NCBI RefSeq assembly: GCF_044769865.1
Contig: NZ_JBIZWA010000001.1
Coordinates: 496,001 to 560,000 of the forward strand
DNA from: Homoserinimonas sp044769865
Lineage (GTDB): Bacteria > Actinomycetota > Actinomycetes > Actinomycetales > Microbacteriaceae
Reading direction: 5' to 3'
DNA: 64,000 nucleotides
A model generated the notes under the pieces. That model saw only the letters and a program-made list of their open reading frames with translations, was not told the DNA's origin and made no database searches. Every line of letters starts with the position of its first letter. The first letter of the stretch is position 1. Positions 40,705 to 48,759 of the stretch are shown here, piece after piece. Made by a program: the position numbers and the translations under genes.

Positions 40705-41598
40705 TCAGTCCAGGGTGCCCACGAAGTCCTTGAGCCAGGGCCGGAGCTCCTCGCCCAGGTCATCCCGGTCGACCGCGAGCTGCACGATCGCCTTGATGTA
40801 GTCGGCACGGTCACCCGTGTCGTAGCGGCGGCCGCGGAACACGACACCGTAGACCCCGCCCGTCGCCTCCGGCACCTGCGCCATCGTCTGCAGAGCATCC
40901 GTCAGCTGGATCTCCCCGCCACGGCCCGGCTCCGTGCGCTCCAGGATGCGGAACACCTCCGGCATGAGCACGTAGCGCCCGATGATGGCCAGGTTGGAGG
41001 GAGCCTCGCCCGGCGGCGGCTTCTCGACCATGCCGGTGATGCGCACAACGTCATCCTCGTCGGTCTCTTCGACCGTCGCGATGCCATACATATGGGTCTG
41101 CGAGGGGTCGACCTCGAGGAGGGCGACGACGCTCGCGTCACGCGCGGCCTGCACCTCGAGCATCCGGCTCAAGAGCACATCGCGGGAGTCGATGATGTCG
41201 TCGCCGAGCAGCACCGCGAAGGGCTCGTTACCCACATGCATCTTCGCGCGAAGCACGGCATGGCCGAGGCCCAGCGGGTTGCCCTGACGCACGTAGTGCA
41301 TGTCGGCGAGCTCAGTCGAGTAGTTGACCTTCTTCAGCCGCTCGGTGTCGCCCTTCGCCTTCAGGGTCGCCTCAAGCTCGTTGTTGTGGTCGAAGTGGTT
41401 CTCAAGGGCGTTCTTGTTGCGGCCCGTCACCATCAGCACGTCGGTGAGGCCGGCGTTCACCGCCTCCTCCACCACATACTGGATGGCCGGCTTGTCTACG
41501 ACCGGGAGCATCTCCTTCGGCATCGCCTTCGTGGCCGGAAGGAACCGGGTGCCGAGCCCGGCCGCCGGAATGACCGCTTTGGTGATCGTGAACGCCAT
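40705..41598 (-). CDS. galU: UTP-glucose-1-phosphate uridylyltransferase
   Basis: 297 residues from ATG 41598, with TACTGT seven bases before it on the - strand (leaderless). Signature: KAVIPAAGLGTRFLPATKAMPKEMLPVVDKPAIQYVVEEAV (the nucleotide-binding loop), VRQGNPLGLGHAVLRAK, FAVLLGDDII (metal Asp), GMVEKP and GRYDTGDR-like RRYDTGDRADYIKA. The enzyme makes UDP-glucose from UTP and glucose-1-phosphate, for envelope polysaccharides, glycolipids and trehalose. Complete and typical in length. Confidence 0.95.
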   Translation of the reverse strand: MAFTITKAVIPAAGLGTRFLPATKAMPKEMLPVVDKPAIQYVVEEAVNAGLTDVLMVTGRNKNALENHFDHNNELEATLKAKGDTERLKKVNYSTELADMHYVRQGNPLGLGHAVLRAKMHVGNEPFAVLLGDDIIDSRDVLLSRMLEVQAARDASVVALLEVDPSQTHMYGIATVEETDEDDVVRITGMVEKPPPGEAPSNLAIIGRYVLMPEVFRILERTEPGRGGEIQLTDALQTMAQVPEATGGVYGVVFRGRRYDTGDRADYIKAIVQLAVDRDDLGEELRPWLKDFVGTLD

Positions 41599-41632
41599 GA
41601 GGCTTACAGTACCTTTCCCTAGGATGGCTTCT
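41599..41632. promoter_or_regulatory. 34-base divergent promoter with two leaderless -10 boxes
   Basis: On the - strand TACTGT (41611-41606) is seven bases before ATG of galU. On the + strand TAGGAT (41620-41625) is seven bases before ATG 41633 of the 5-formyl-THF ligase gene. The whole gap is only 34 bases, so both -35 regions must lie within the opposite gene. Confidence 0.6.
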
Positions 41633-42223
41633 ATGTCAGACGAGTTACCGAATCTAAAACGCGCCATGCGCGCCGAGCTTCGGGAACGGCGTCGCATCAT
41701 GACCAGCAGCGAAGTCGAGAACGCCACCGAGCAGCTCACACTTCACCTCACGCGCCTGACAGAACGCCTAGGTGCGAACTACGTCGCGGCATACCTCCCG
41801 AACCCCGACGAGCCGAACATCCGGCCGTGGCTCAACTGGGCGCACGAGCGCGGAATGCGCGTGCTGCTGCCAATCTCGCGCGACGACGGCCTGCTCGACT
41901 GGGTGCTCGGCGACGGCGAACATGAGCTCGAGGGCCGCTTCGGCGTGCCCGAAGCGGTCGGCGAGGTGCTCGGCCCCATCGCCATCAACGAGGTCGACCT
42001 CATCATCGTGCCGGCGGCATCCATCGACCGCAGCGGCATGCGCATGGGCTGGGGTCGCGGCTACTACGACCGGATGCTCGGGTCAATGCAGCAGCGCCCG
42101 CCGGTTTATGCTGTGGTATTCGACAGTGAGCTGGTCGACGAAGTGCCCACCGACGTGCACGACAAGCCGGTCGACGGCGTCGTCACCCCCAGCGGCATCG
42201 TCGAACTTCAGCAGTCCACCTGA
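41633..42223 (+). CDS. 5-formyltetrahydrofolate cyclo-ligase
   Basis: 196 residues from ATG 41633. Signature: KRAMRAELRERRRIMTSSEV at the start, VAAYLPNPDEPNIRPWLNWAHERGMRVLLPISRDDGLLDWV, and the ATP-phosphate/folate loop GMRMGWGRGYYDRMLGSM near residues 130-150. The enzyme converts 5-formyl-THF to 5,10-methenyl-THF with ATP. Its leaderless -10 box and the divergent galU gene match the arrangement in other actinobacteria. FmdB and MscL genes follow on the same strand. Confidence 0.93.
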   Translation: MSDELPNLKRAMRAELRERRRIMTSSEVENATEQLTLHLTRLTERLGANYVAAYLPNPDEPNIRPWLNWAHERGMRVLLPISRDDGLLDWVLGDGEHELEGRFGVPEAVGEVLGPIAINEVDLIIVPAASIDRSGMRMGWGRGYYDRMLGSMQQRPPVYAVVFDSELVDEVPTDVHDKPVDGVVTPSGIVELQQST

Positions 42224-42239
42224 CGACCGGAGCATCTGC

Positions 42240-42542
42240 ATGCCCACCTACGCCTACCGTTGCGCCTCGTGCGAGCACGCCTTCGAGCAGTACCAGGCCT
42301 TCACCGACGACTCCCTCACCGACTGCCCCGCCTGCGGCGAGTCGAGCCTGCGCAAGGTCTTCAACTCCATCGGAGTGACCTTCAACGGATCCGGCTTCTA
42401 CCGCACCGACTCTCGCGGCACGGCTGACGGCTCCAAGAAGTCGACGGATGCCTCTGGCACGAAGTCCTCGGATGCGGCAGGCTCGTCGTCATCAGGCACG
42501 CCCGCGTCGAAGCCCACCCCGGCCGCGAGCACCCCCGCCTGA
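42240..42542 (+). CDS. FmdB-family zinc-ribbon protein
   Basis: 100 residues from ATG 42240, 16 bases after the previous stop. The N-terminal 45 residues are the FmdB zinc ribbon: MPTYAYRCASCEHAFEQYQ, then TDCPACGESSLRKVFNSIGVTF (two CxxC pairs). A Ser/Thr/Ala-rich disordered tail (TKSSDAAGSSSSGTPASKPTP) follows. In mycobacteria the equivalent gene next to the folate ligase encodes a redox-sensitive chaperone-like protein; that link is by position and family only. Confidence 0.9.
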   Translation: MPTYAYRCASCEHAFEQYQAFTDDSLTDCPACGESSLRKVFNSIGVTFNGSGFYRTDSRGTADGSKKSTDASGTKSSDAAGSSSSGTPASKPTPAASTPA

Positions 42543-42570
42543 GCCACCCCGGAACGCGAAGGAGAGCGTC

Positions 42571-43002
42571 ATGCTCAAGGGTTTCAAAGAGTTCATCATG
42601 CGCGGCAATGTCATTGACCTTGCTGTCGCCGTCGTCATCGGCACTGCGTTCACGGCGATTGTGAACTCGATCGTCGAGAACCTGTTCAACCCGCTCATTG
42701 GGGCGCTGTTCAGTGCGGAGAGTCTCGCAACGGCGTGGCCGGTGGAGCTTCCGAGCCTCGGCGGTGGCGAACCGGCCGTGCTGCAACTGGGCGCCGTCGT
42801 GGCCTCGCTGATCCAGTTCCTGCTGATTGCCGCGGTCGTCTACTTCGTGTTCGTGTTCCCGATGAACAAGTTCCGCGAGCGCGCTGAGGCCCGCAAGGCC
42901 GCCGGAGCTCCCGAGGCCGTCGAGCCGCCGACCGAGCTCGAGTTGCTGCAGCAGATTCGCGACCTCCTGGCAAAAGACGCCGCCTCTCCCTCGAAGGAGT
43001 AG
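42571..43002 (+). CDS. mscL: Large-conductance mechanosensitive channel MscL
   Basis: 143 residues from ATG 42571, with AAGGAGAG before it. MscL text: LKGFKEFIMRGNVIDLAVAVVIGTAFTAIVNSIVENLFNPLIGAL (N-terminal helix and TM1), then a loop and QLGAVVASLIQFLLIAAVVYFVFVFPMNKF (TM2), and the helical tail ELELLQQIRDLLAKD. The pentameric channel opens under membrane tension to release solutes on hypo-osmotic shock. Length is typical. It ends the galU-region + strand gene set. Confidence 0.95.
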   Translation: MLKGFKEFIMRGNVIDLAVAVVIGTAFTAIVNSIVENLFNPLIGALFSAESLATAWPVELPSLGGGEPAVLQLGAVVASLIQFLLIAAVVYFVFVFPMNKFRERAEARKAAGAPEAVEPPTELELLQQIRDLLAKDAASPSKE

Positions 43003-43022
43003 CTCCCCGCGGGGTGCGACGT

Positions 43023-43337
43023 TCAACCCCAGTGGGGCGGCTTGTCCCTCTTGAGGCGCTCGTCGTTCTCGCCCTCCGCGTGGCGCGGCGGCTCCGGCAC
43101 GCCCGACGGGTCGTAGCCGGGCACCGGTTCCGTCGTGACGCGGCGGCGCACCCGGGGGCGGCGCTGTGGCACAGCATCCGCGGAACCCGGGGCCGCCGCG
43201 GCATCCGTTTCGTTCGACGTTGTGCGGGTTTGCGGGCGTTGCGCGTGCTCTACGTCGCCCTTCGCCCGCGAACCCGCACCACGTCCGCCGTCAGCGGGGC
43301 CGCCGCGCTCCCGAGAATCGGGGTCGTGCTCCGCCAC
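43023..43337 (-). CDS. 104-residue hypothetical partner of the helicase-like gene, with a palindromic element in frame
   Basis: GTG 43337 follows the stop of the 1257-residue gene by two bases, so translation is coupled. The C-terminus EPVPGYDPSGVPEPPRHAEGENDERLKRDKPPHWG looks conserved and structured; the N-terminal half (EHDPDSRERGGPADGGRG) is disordered and charged. Codons for GAGSRAKGDVEHAQRPQTRT are a complete 58-base palindromic repeat element (43222-43279). The protein therefore carries residues supplied by a DNA repeat. Function unknown; the coupling suggests association with the helicase-like protein. Confidence 0.7.
   Translation of the reverse strand: MAEHDPDSRERGGPADGGRGAGSRAKGDVEHAQRPQTRTTSNETDAAAAPGSADAVPQRRPRVRRRVTTEPVPGYDPSGVPEPPRHAEGENDERLKRDKPPHWG
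43222..43279. repeat. 58-nt imperfect palindrome, copy 3 (inside a gene)
   Basis: Arms of 17 bases (43222-43238 and 43263-43279) match at 16 positions. Compared with the copy at 59633-59690 read on the opposite strand, the length is the same and the loop GCGTGCTCTA is shared. Differences in the stem are paired (G-C to C-G, T-A to G-C), i.e. compensatory. Unlike the other copies it is read in frame by a gene. Confidence 0.75.
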
Positions 43338-43339
43338 GG

Positions 43340-46300
43340 TTACGCCGACTTGATGACGGGGATCGGCTCCGTGATGGGCCCCTGGCCTGCGCCGAGGAGC
43401 GCCACGACTCGGTCGGCGATCGCGTCGGGGTTGTTGAAGAGCTCGAACGCGTGCACGCGCATGTAGTGCCAGCCGAGGCGACGCAGCAGCTCCGGGCGCA
43501 GGCGCAGCGACTCGCGCAGGCTCGCCCCTTGCAGCACGGCGTCGGACTCGATCGTGAGGCACTTGCCGCCGTGCGAAGTGACGAGGCCGAGCTTGCCGCG
43601 ATGGCCGAGCGCGACGCGGAGTCCACGCTTCTCGAGCCGCTTGGCGAGGTCGACGAGCATGGGGTCGCTGTCGTCTGGCACGAACTCGGCGGCCGTGCGA
43701 GCGGATGCGTCAGCCAGGATCTCAGCGAGAGCGACGGCTCCGCGCTCCATGCGCGACTCGTCGATGTCTTCCGGCTCGAAGCAGGTGACGATGACCATGC
43801 CGCGGCGGGCGCGGGTCATGGCGACCGCGAGGAGCCGCTCGCCGCCGGGACGACCGAGCGAACCGAAGTCGCTCAGCACGCGCCCGTGCGGGGTGCGGCC
43901 GTACCCGATCGAGAAGATGACGCGGTCGCGACTCTGCGCGACAGCCTGTTCGATCGTCGCGACCGTGAAGGGCTCCGAGCGCTCGCTCAGCACGAACTCG
44001 CTCAATTCCGGGCGGCCGGGCAGCGCGCCCAGCACGGCCTGCTCGACGCGCACGGCGTGCTTCTCACTGGCCGTGATGACCATGAGCGACTCGTGCGGGC
44101 GTGTCTTGGCGTGCTCGATGACGAGCTCAACCACCCGGTCGACCTCGGCATCCGGACTCTCGACGGCGCCGGAATCCTCGTCGGGGAGGGCGCTGCCGTG
44201 CTTGACGTGCTCGAGCTTGAGGCTTCCGTGGCCGAGGAAGCTGCCCGCCCAGGGAAGCGACTCGATCTTGCCCGCATAGAAGCGGCGATTGACGAGCTCG
44301 GCGAGGTCCTCGCCACCGGCCCGGTAGCTGCGAGTGAGGGCGAGCGTGGGCAGGAGCGTGCCGAGCCGCGCGAGCGTCGAGTCGGCGTGCACTTCATCGA
44401 GGTCGGTGTCGGTCTCCGTGTGCACCGTGTCAAGGGGCGTCTCACCCGTGAGGCCGATGCGGAAGGGCGAGGGCGTCTGCGTGACCGGGTCGCCGAACGC
44501 GACGGTCTGCTTGGCGCGGCGGATGGCACCGACCGTCTCGGCGAGGGTCGTCGCCCCCGCGTCGACCAAGATGACGGTGTCGAAGGGCATCGTGTCGGTG
44601 ATCTGGTCGACCTCGTAGGGCGAGGCGATCCAGACGGGCGCGATCGTGCGCGACAGGTGCGGCGCGGCCCGCTGCAGTTGCTCAGAGGTCACGTGCTCGC
44701 GGCGAAGGATGCCCTTGAGCTGCGTCGCCTCGTCAGGCCAGTCGACGAGACCGATGCTCCAGTTCTCGGCGAGTTGCCACGCGAGCAGCTGGGCGCTGCC
44801 CGCAGCGTGGGCCTCGTCGACGAGCCGGAAGTCGGCTTCGAGGCGATCGAGCACACCCGTGTTGGCACCGAGGAGGGCCCGGTCGCCCTCGAGCATCGAT
44901 TCGAGCGCAGACTTCCACCACGCGAGTTCGAGTTCCGCGGCGACCTGCGAGTCGGGCACATGCCGCTCGGAGAGGTCGACGAGGAGAGGGTCGAGCTGCA
45001 GGTCCTGCAGGGTCGTGCGCAGGGCGGCGCGCTCCTGGAGGTTGGCAAGGGCATCCGATTCGGCGGCGAGGCCCGCAAGCTTCGCGAGCAGCTCGGCGAT
45101 CGGAAGGTTGACGAGCTCCTGCCGCGGGTCGCTCGTGCCGAGCGGCTTGTCGAGGGATGCAAGGTCCTGCTCGATCTGCTGGTGCAGCACCTGCGCGGAG
45201 GCGATGCCGGCTGGAACCTTGGGCGGGATGCCGGCGGGCACGTAGCGCTGCCACATGAGCCGCTGCTGCTGGATGCGCACGAGGCTCTCGTGCATGTCGC
45301 CAACGGAGACGCCGGGACGCACGTACTCGCGCGCGAGCTTCTTGAGCCTGCGGCGATTGGCGCCGGACATCTCGGGAGATTCCTTGCGTGGCGCCGTCGC
45401 AGCGATCAGCTCGCTGAGCGAACGGTCGAAGACGACCGGCTGGAACTTGTCGAGGGTGTCGCGGATCTCCGTGAGCAGCCGCAGGTAGGTGCCCAACTCC
45501 GCGACCGACTCGAAGGGACGCATGTGGGTCGAGCTGATGAGCTCGCCGGCGCGCTCGAGCAGGCGCGGCACCTCGTCTTCCGAAAGGCGCTTCGCCAACA
45601 TGTGGGCGGCGGTCGCCTGCTCACTCGTGGCAAAATTCGCGCCGTACCAGGGGGAATCCCCTGGCCCGTAACGGAACTCGCCCAGCTTGGCGGCCTGCAC
45701 CATCGCCTCGGCGGCAGCCTTGCGGTTGTCGATGAGGCGCTCGATCGAGGTGCGGGAGAGGCGGGCCGTCGTCGACGGGGGCGTCGGGAGGAGCGCGAGA
45801 CGCGAGAGCTCGGTGAGGCAGTCAAGCACCGAGATGCCGATGACGGGGTCACGGCGGGCGATCGCGATGCGGTAGTCGAGCAGCACCTTGCGCAGGCGAA
45901 CGAGCGCGTCGTCAACCTCGGCGAGCTGCGCGGGGCGTGCCTTCTCGTTGCGGGAGATCGCCCGGATGACGTCGCGGCGCAGGGTCGAGGGCGAGACGGC
46001 CGCACCATGCAGACCGATTTCGGCGAGGCGCTGCGTGATGCCGGTGAGGCTCGAGCGGCGCGGGCTCACCACGAGCACGCGCTTGTTCTGGTGCACGAGG
46101 GCACCAAGCGCGTTGACGATCGTCTGCGTGCTGCCCGTGCCTGGCAGGGTCTTGACGACAATCGAGTTGCCCGCGGCGATCTGCGCGATCACGGCTTCCT
46201 GCTCGCCATCCGCGTCGAGCAGCAGGTTGTCGGTCTCAGGGGCACGATCATCCGGATGCTGCGGATCGACCGCGACGATGCTCTCGCCGACCGTCCACTT

Positions 46301-47113
46301 GGCCCCGGGGTTGCCTGCGAGCGCGTCGAGGATGGGGTGCTCGAGCTGGGCGGCATCGTCGACCATGCGGTCGCCCACGGAGGCGAAGCTCGACACGACG
46401 AGCCGCGGCTGCACGTTGAACCACTGCACGTGCGAGGTCAGCCCGCGCAGGCGGTCGATCACGGTGTTGGGCTTGAATGCCCCGTCATCTTCAGCGAGCG
46501 CCACGAAGGCTTCGGCGTCGAGCGTGACCCCGTGCTGCTCCTCGAGCGCGCGGGCGAGGTCGGGGTTGAGGAATGGCGTGCCAAGCAGCTTCATCTCGAA
46601 GTCGCGGCCGTAGCGGCGGATCGCGAGTGGGCGAAGCAGCACGGGAGCCCGGTAGTCGACCTCGTCGTGGCTCCACTCGCAGATGCCGATGCCGAGGTGC
46701 ACAGCATCGATACCGCGCGCGGCGGAGAGTTCGAGCGACTTCGAGGCGATCTCTCCGGCAGCGACGCGGGCCGACCGGAGGGCGAGGTCGTCACGGATGA
46801 GGCTCGACAGGAGCGTCTTCTGCCCGGTGATGAACTGCGCGAGCCCACCGGGGTGAGTCGTGCTGAGCTCGATGCGGCTGCGCGGGTTGTCGACGAAGTG
46901 GATGAGCGGCGACGGCCCACCGACCGTGGCGAGCTGCTCACGCCAACCGTGCCACGTGGGCTCGGCGATGTTGGCTGCCGTGTAGCGCGGGTCGCCGAGG
47001 CTCAGCGCATGGGGTGCCGTCACCTGCTTCTCCGCGCGGGCAGCATCGTTGGCGAGCTCGTCACCGAGTTCGTCGTCTTCCGGTTGTCTGTTGGCAGGCC
47101 ACACAGCGCCCAC
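43340..47113 (-). CDS. DUF4011-helicase-MTES_1575 (Vsr-like) protein with apparently inactive motifs
   Basis: 1257 residues from GTG 47113. Residues about 50-270 match DUF4011 (SPLIHFVDNPRSRIELSTT, RAPVLLRPLAIRRYGRDFEMKLLG). A superfamily-1 helicase follows: Walker A reads KTLPGTGSTQT, with Ser where Lys is required; Walker B reads VILVDAGATT, where DE is expected. Motif VI is kept (VAMTRARRGM). The C-terminal about 90 residues fit REase_MTES_1575 (LTIESDAVLQG, LRPELLRRLGWHYMRVHAFELF), but the first catalytic Asp is missing. This DUF4011-helicase-Vsr layout has been reported among antiphage genes (hhe). Here it looks like a pseudoenzyme or a diverged housekeeping form. Confidence 0.8.
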   Translation of the reverse strand: MGAVWPANRQPEDDELGDELANDAARAEKQVTAPHALSLGDPRYTAANIAEPTWHGWREQLATVGGPSPLIHFVDNPRSRIELSTTHPGGLAQFITGQKTLLSSLIRDDLALRSARVAAGEIASKSLELSAARGIDAVHLGIGICEWSHDEVDYRAPVLLRPLAIRRYGRDFEMKLLGTPFLNPDLARALEEQHGVTLDAEAFVALAEDDGAFKPNTVIDRLRGLTSHVQWFNVQPRLVVSSFASVGDRMVDDAAQLEHPILDALAGNPGAKWTVGESIVAVDPQHPDDRAPETDNLLLDADGEQEAVIAQIAAGNSIVVKTLPGTGSTQTIVNALGALVHQNKRVLVVSPRRSSLTGITQRLAEIGLHGAAVSPSTLRRDVIRAISRNEKARPAQLAEVDDALVRLRKVLLDYRIAIARRDPVIGISVLDCLTELSRLALLPTPPSTTARLSRTSIERLIDNRKAAAEAMVQAAKLGEFRYGPGDSPWYGANFATSEQATAAHMLAKRLSEDEVPRLLERAGELISSTHMRPFESVAELGTYLRLLTEIRDTLDKFQPVVFDRSLSELIAATAPRKESPEMSGANRRRLKKLAREYVRPGVSVGDMHESLVRIQQQRLMWQRYVPAGIPPKVPAGIASAQVLHQQIEQDLASLDKPLGTSDPRQELVNLPIAELLAKLAGLAAESDALANLQERAALRTTLQDLQLDPLLVDLSERHVPDSQVAAELELAWWKSALESMLEGDRALLGANTGVLDRLEADFRLVDEAHAAGSAQLLAWQLAENWSIGLVDWPDEATQLKGILRREHVTSEQLQRAAPHLSRTIAPVWIASPYEVDQITDTMPFDTVILVDAGATTLAETVGAIRRAKQTVAFGDPVTQTPSPFRIGLTGETPLDTVHTETDTDLDEVHADSTLARLGTLLPTLALTRSYRAGGEDLAELVNRRFYAGKIESLPWAGSFLGHGSLKLEHVKHGSALPDEDSGAVESPDAEVDRVVELVIEHAKTRPHESLMVITASEKHAVRVEQAVLGALPGRPELSEFVLSERSEPFTVATIEQAVAQSRDRVIFSIGYGRTPHGRVLSDFGSLGRPGGERLLAVAMTRARRGMVIVTCFEPEDIDESRMERGAVALAEILADASARTAAEFVPDDSDPMLVDLAKRLEKRGLRVALGHRGKLGLVTSHGGKCLTIESDAVLQGASLRESLRLRPELLRRLGWHYMRVHAFELFNNPDAIADRVVALLGAGQGPITEPIPVIKSA

Positions 47114-47211
47114 CTTAAGCGTCGAAACCCCGAATTCCCGGTAGGCGGGGCCGTTTTCGCCGCTTGCCGACGCTCAGCCTCGACGCGATCAGGCGCAATA
47201 CAGTTGGGGGC

Positions 47212-48516
47212 ATGGATGTCGCGTGGACCATCATCCTCACCCTCGCGGGCATCTTCGCGCTCGGGATCGTCGCGGGCTTCACCGTGTTGTTCCGTCGGGG
47301 ACGGCGCGAGGACCCGGCGTTGCACGCCTCGCGCTCGGGTGCGCCGCTCGCCGTTGCGGACCCCACGGGCGCTGCCGCGAAGCGTGCAAACATCCTCCTC
47401 GTGCATGCGGACGACGCGGTGCGCGACGCCAGCGACGAGCTCGACTTCGCGCTCGCCCAGTTCGGCCAGGAACGCACGCGAGCGCTCGCGGCGGTCGTCG
47501 CCTCCTCGAAGCGGCGGGTCATGGAGGCCTTCGAGCTGCAGCAGCGCCTGGATGACGCGATCCCCGACAGCGAGGCGCAGCGCCGGGACTGGACGGCGCG
47601 CATCGTGCACCTGTGCGAGTCGGCCCAGGAGGAGCTCGCTGCAGAGCTGCAGGCGCTCGATCGGCTGCGCGAGGCCGAGCGCAACGCCCCCGAGACCCTT
47701 GCCGCCCTCCGCCGCAGGGTGGAGACGCTTCAGTCGCAGCGCACTGAGGCGGGCGTCGTGTGGGCCGAACTCCAGCGCAGCTACGCCCCCACGGCGGTCG
47801 CGAGCGTGAGCGACAGCCTCGACCGCGCCGACGAGGAACTCGACCAGGCACGCGAGGCGATCGACACGGCGGCGCTCGCGGCGGACGTCGACGGACAGGC
47901 ATCGTCGTCGCGAGCCACTTCGGATGCGATCGACGCCCTACGCTCGGGCGAGGATCACGTACGGCGAGCCGCCCATCTGATCGACGCGGTGAAGGCCCTT
48001 CGCGAACAGCTCGCTGCGGCCGATGCCGCCCTCGTCGAGGGCATCCGCCACACTCGCGGGAACCTCGACGAGGCCCGAGCCTTGCGCGACGGTACGACGG
48101 ATGCCTCGGCCGGCGCGGAGGTGATCGCGGCAATCACCGCGGTTGAGGGCGCGCTCGCGCAGGTCGACGAGCGCGACCCGCTGGCATCCCTCGACCGGCT
48201 GCGCGACGCGAACGCTCGCCTCGACGCCGCAATGTCGGGCGCGCGCAACGCCGAGCAGCGCCTCGCGCAGGCCCGGGAAGCGCTCGCGGGGGCACTCGTC
48301 GGGGCGCGGAGCCAGGTGGCGACGACGCGCGACTATATCGAGGGGCGACGTGGCGGTATCGGCAGCGAGGCCCGCACTCGGCTCGCGGAAGCCGAACGCC
48401 TCCTCGCCGTCGCCGAGGCAGAAGTCGACCCGGTGCTCGCCCTCGACACGGTCCGCAGTGCGACGACCTACGCGCGGGATGCGGATGCCCTCGCGCGTTA
48501 CGACCTGCTGCGCTGA
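47212..48516 (+). CDS. Membrane-anchored coiled-coil protein (similar to the tail of TPM-domain proteins)
   Basis: 434 residues from ATG 47212, with TACAGT seven bases before it (leaderless). One N-terminal helix (WTIILTLAGIFALGIVAGFTVLF) is followed by about 400 residues of Ala/Arg/Glu-rich coiled coil. The C-terminal part (RLAQAREALAGALVGARSQVATTRDYIEGRRGGIGSEARTRLAEAERLL) is the segment found behind the TPM domain in actinobacterial TPM proteins, but no TPM domain is present. A role in envelope organisation is plausible. It is divergent from the helicase-like gene, 98 bases away. Confidence 0.75.
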   Translation: MDVAWTIILTLAGIFALGIVAGFTVLFRRGRREDPALHASRSGAPLAVADPTGAAAKRANILLVHADDAVRDASDELDFALAQFGQERTRALAAVVASSKRRVMEAFELQQRLDDAIPDSEAQRRDWTARIVHLCESAQEELAAELQALDRLREAERNAPETLAALRRRVETLQSQRTEAGVVWAELQRSYAPTAVASVSDSLDRADEELDQAREAIDTAALAADVDGQASSSRATSDAIDALRSGEDHVRRAAHLIDAVKALREQLAAADAALVEGIRHTRGNLDEARALRDGTTDASAGAEVIAAITAVEGALAQVDERDPLASLDRLRDANARLDAAMSGARNAEQRLAQAREALAGALVGARSQVATTRDYIEGRRGGIGSEARTRLAEAERLLAVAEAEVDPVLALDTVRSATTYARDADALARYDLLR

Positions 48517-48635
48517 GCTGCAGCAGGGCGACGTACCCCGGCCTCCGCCGCCTGCCCCGCTTGAGGGGTGGCCAAACCGCCACGGATGGTATTGGATGGC
48601 GGCGGGGGAACACCGGGGGCCGGTGCTTCAGCAAA

Positions 48636-48654
48636 TTGGGGGAATGTCCCCCAA
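48636..48654. promoter_or_regulatory. Inverted repeat TTGGGGGA-ATG-TCCCCCAA
   Basis: A perfect 8-base inverted repeat with a 3-base centre, in the 243-base gap before the DUF2510 gene, 106 bases from its ATG. It could be an operator or the terminator of the coiled-coil gene; no T run follows. The rest of the gap contains no recognised feature. Confidence 0.45.
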
Positions 48655-48759
48655 ACTGAGGACACGGTGCGATACGCTTCTGCAACCCGAGAACTCCCCA
48701 AAGGGGGCTGAACACCCGACAGCCCCCGGCAGGAAGAATCGCAACGCGGGAGTGCTGAC

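Noticed and set aside
43222..43279. Palindrome as a terminator of the helicase operon
   Set aside because: It lies inside the coupled 104-codon gene that continues with a conserved-looking C-terminus, and has no T run.
43166..47809. A 1547-codon open frame on the + strand opposite the helicase-like gene
   Set aside because: It is the antisense shadow of a high-GC gene; the - strand frame has recognisable DUF4011, helicase and nuclease domains, the + frame has none and is full of His/Arg/Glu runs.
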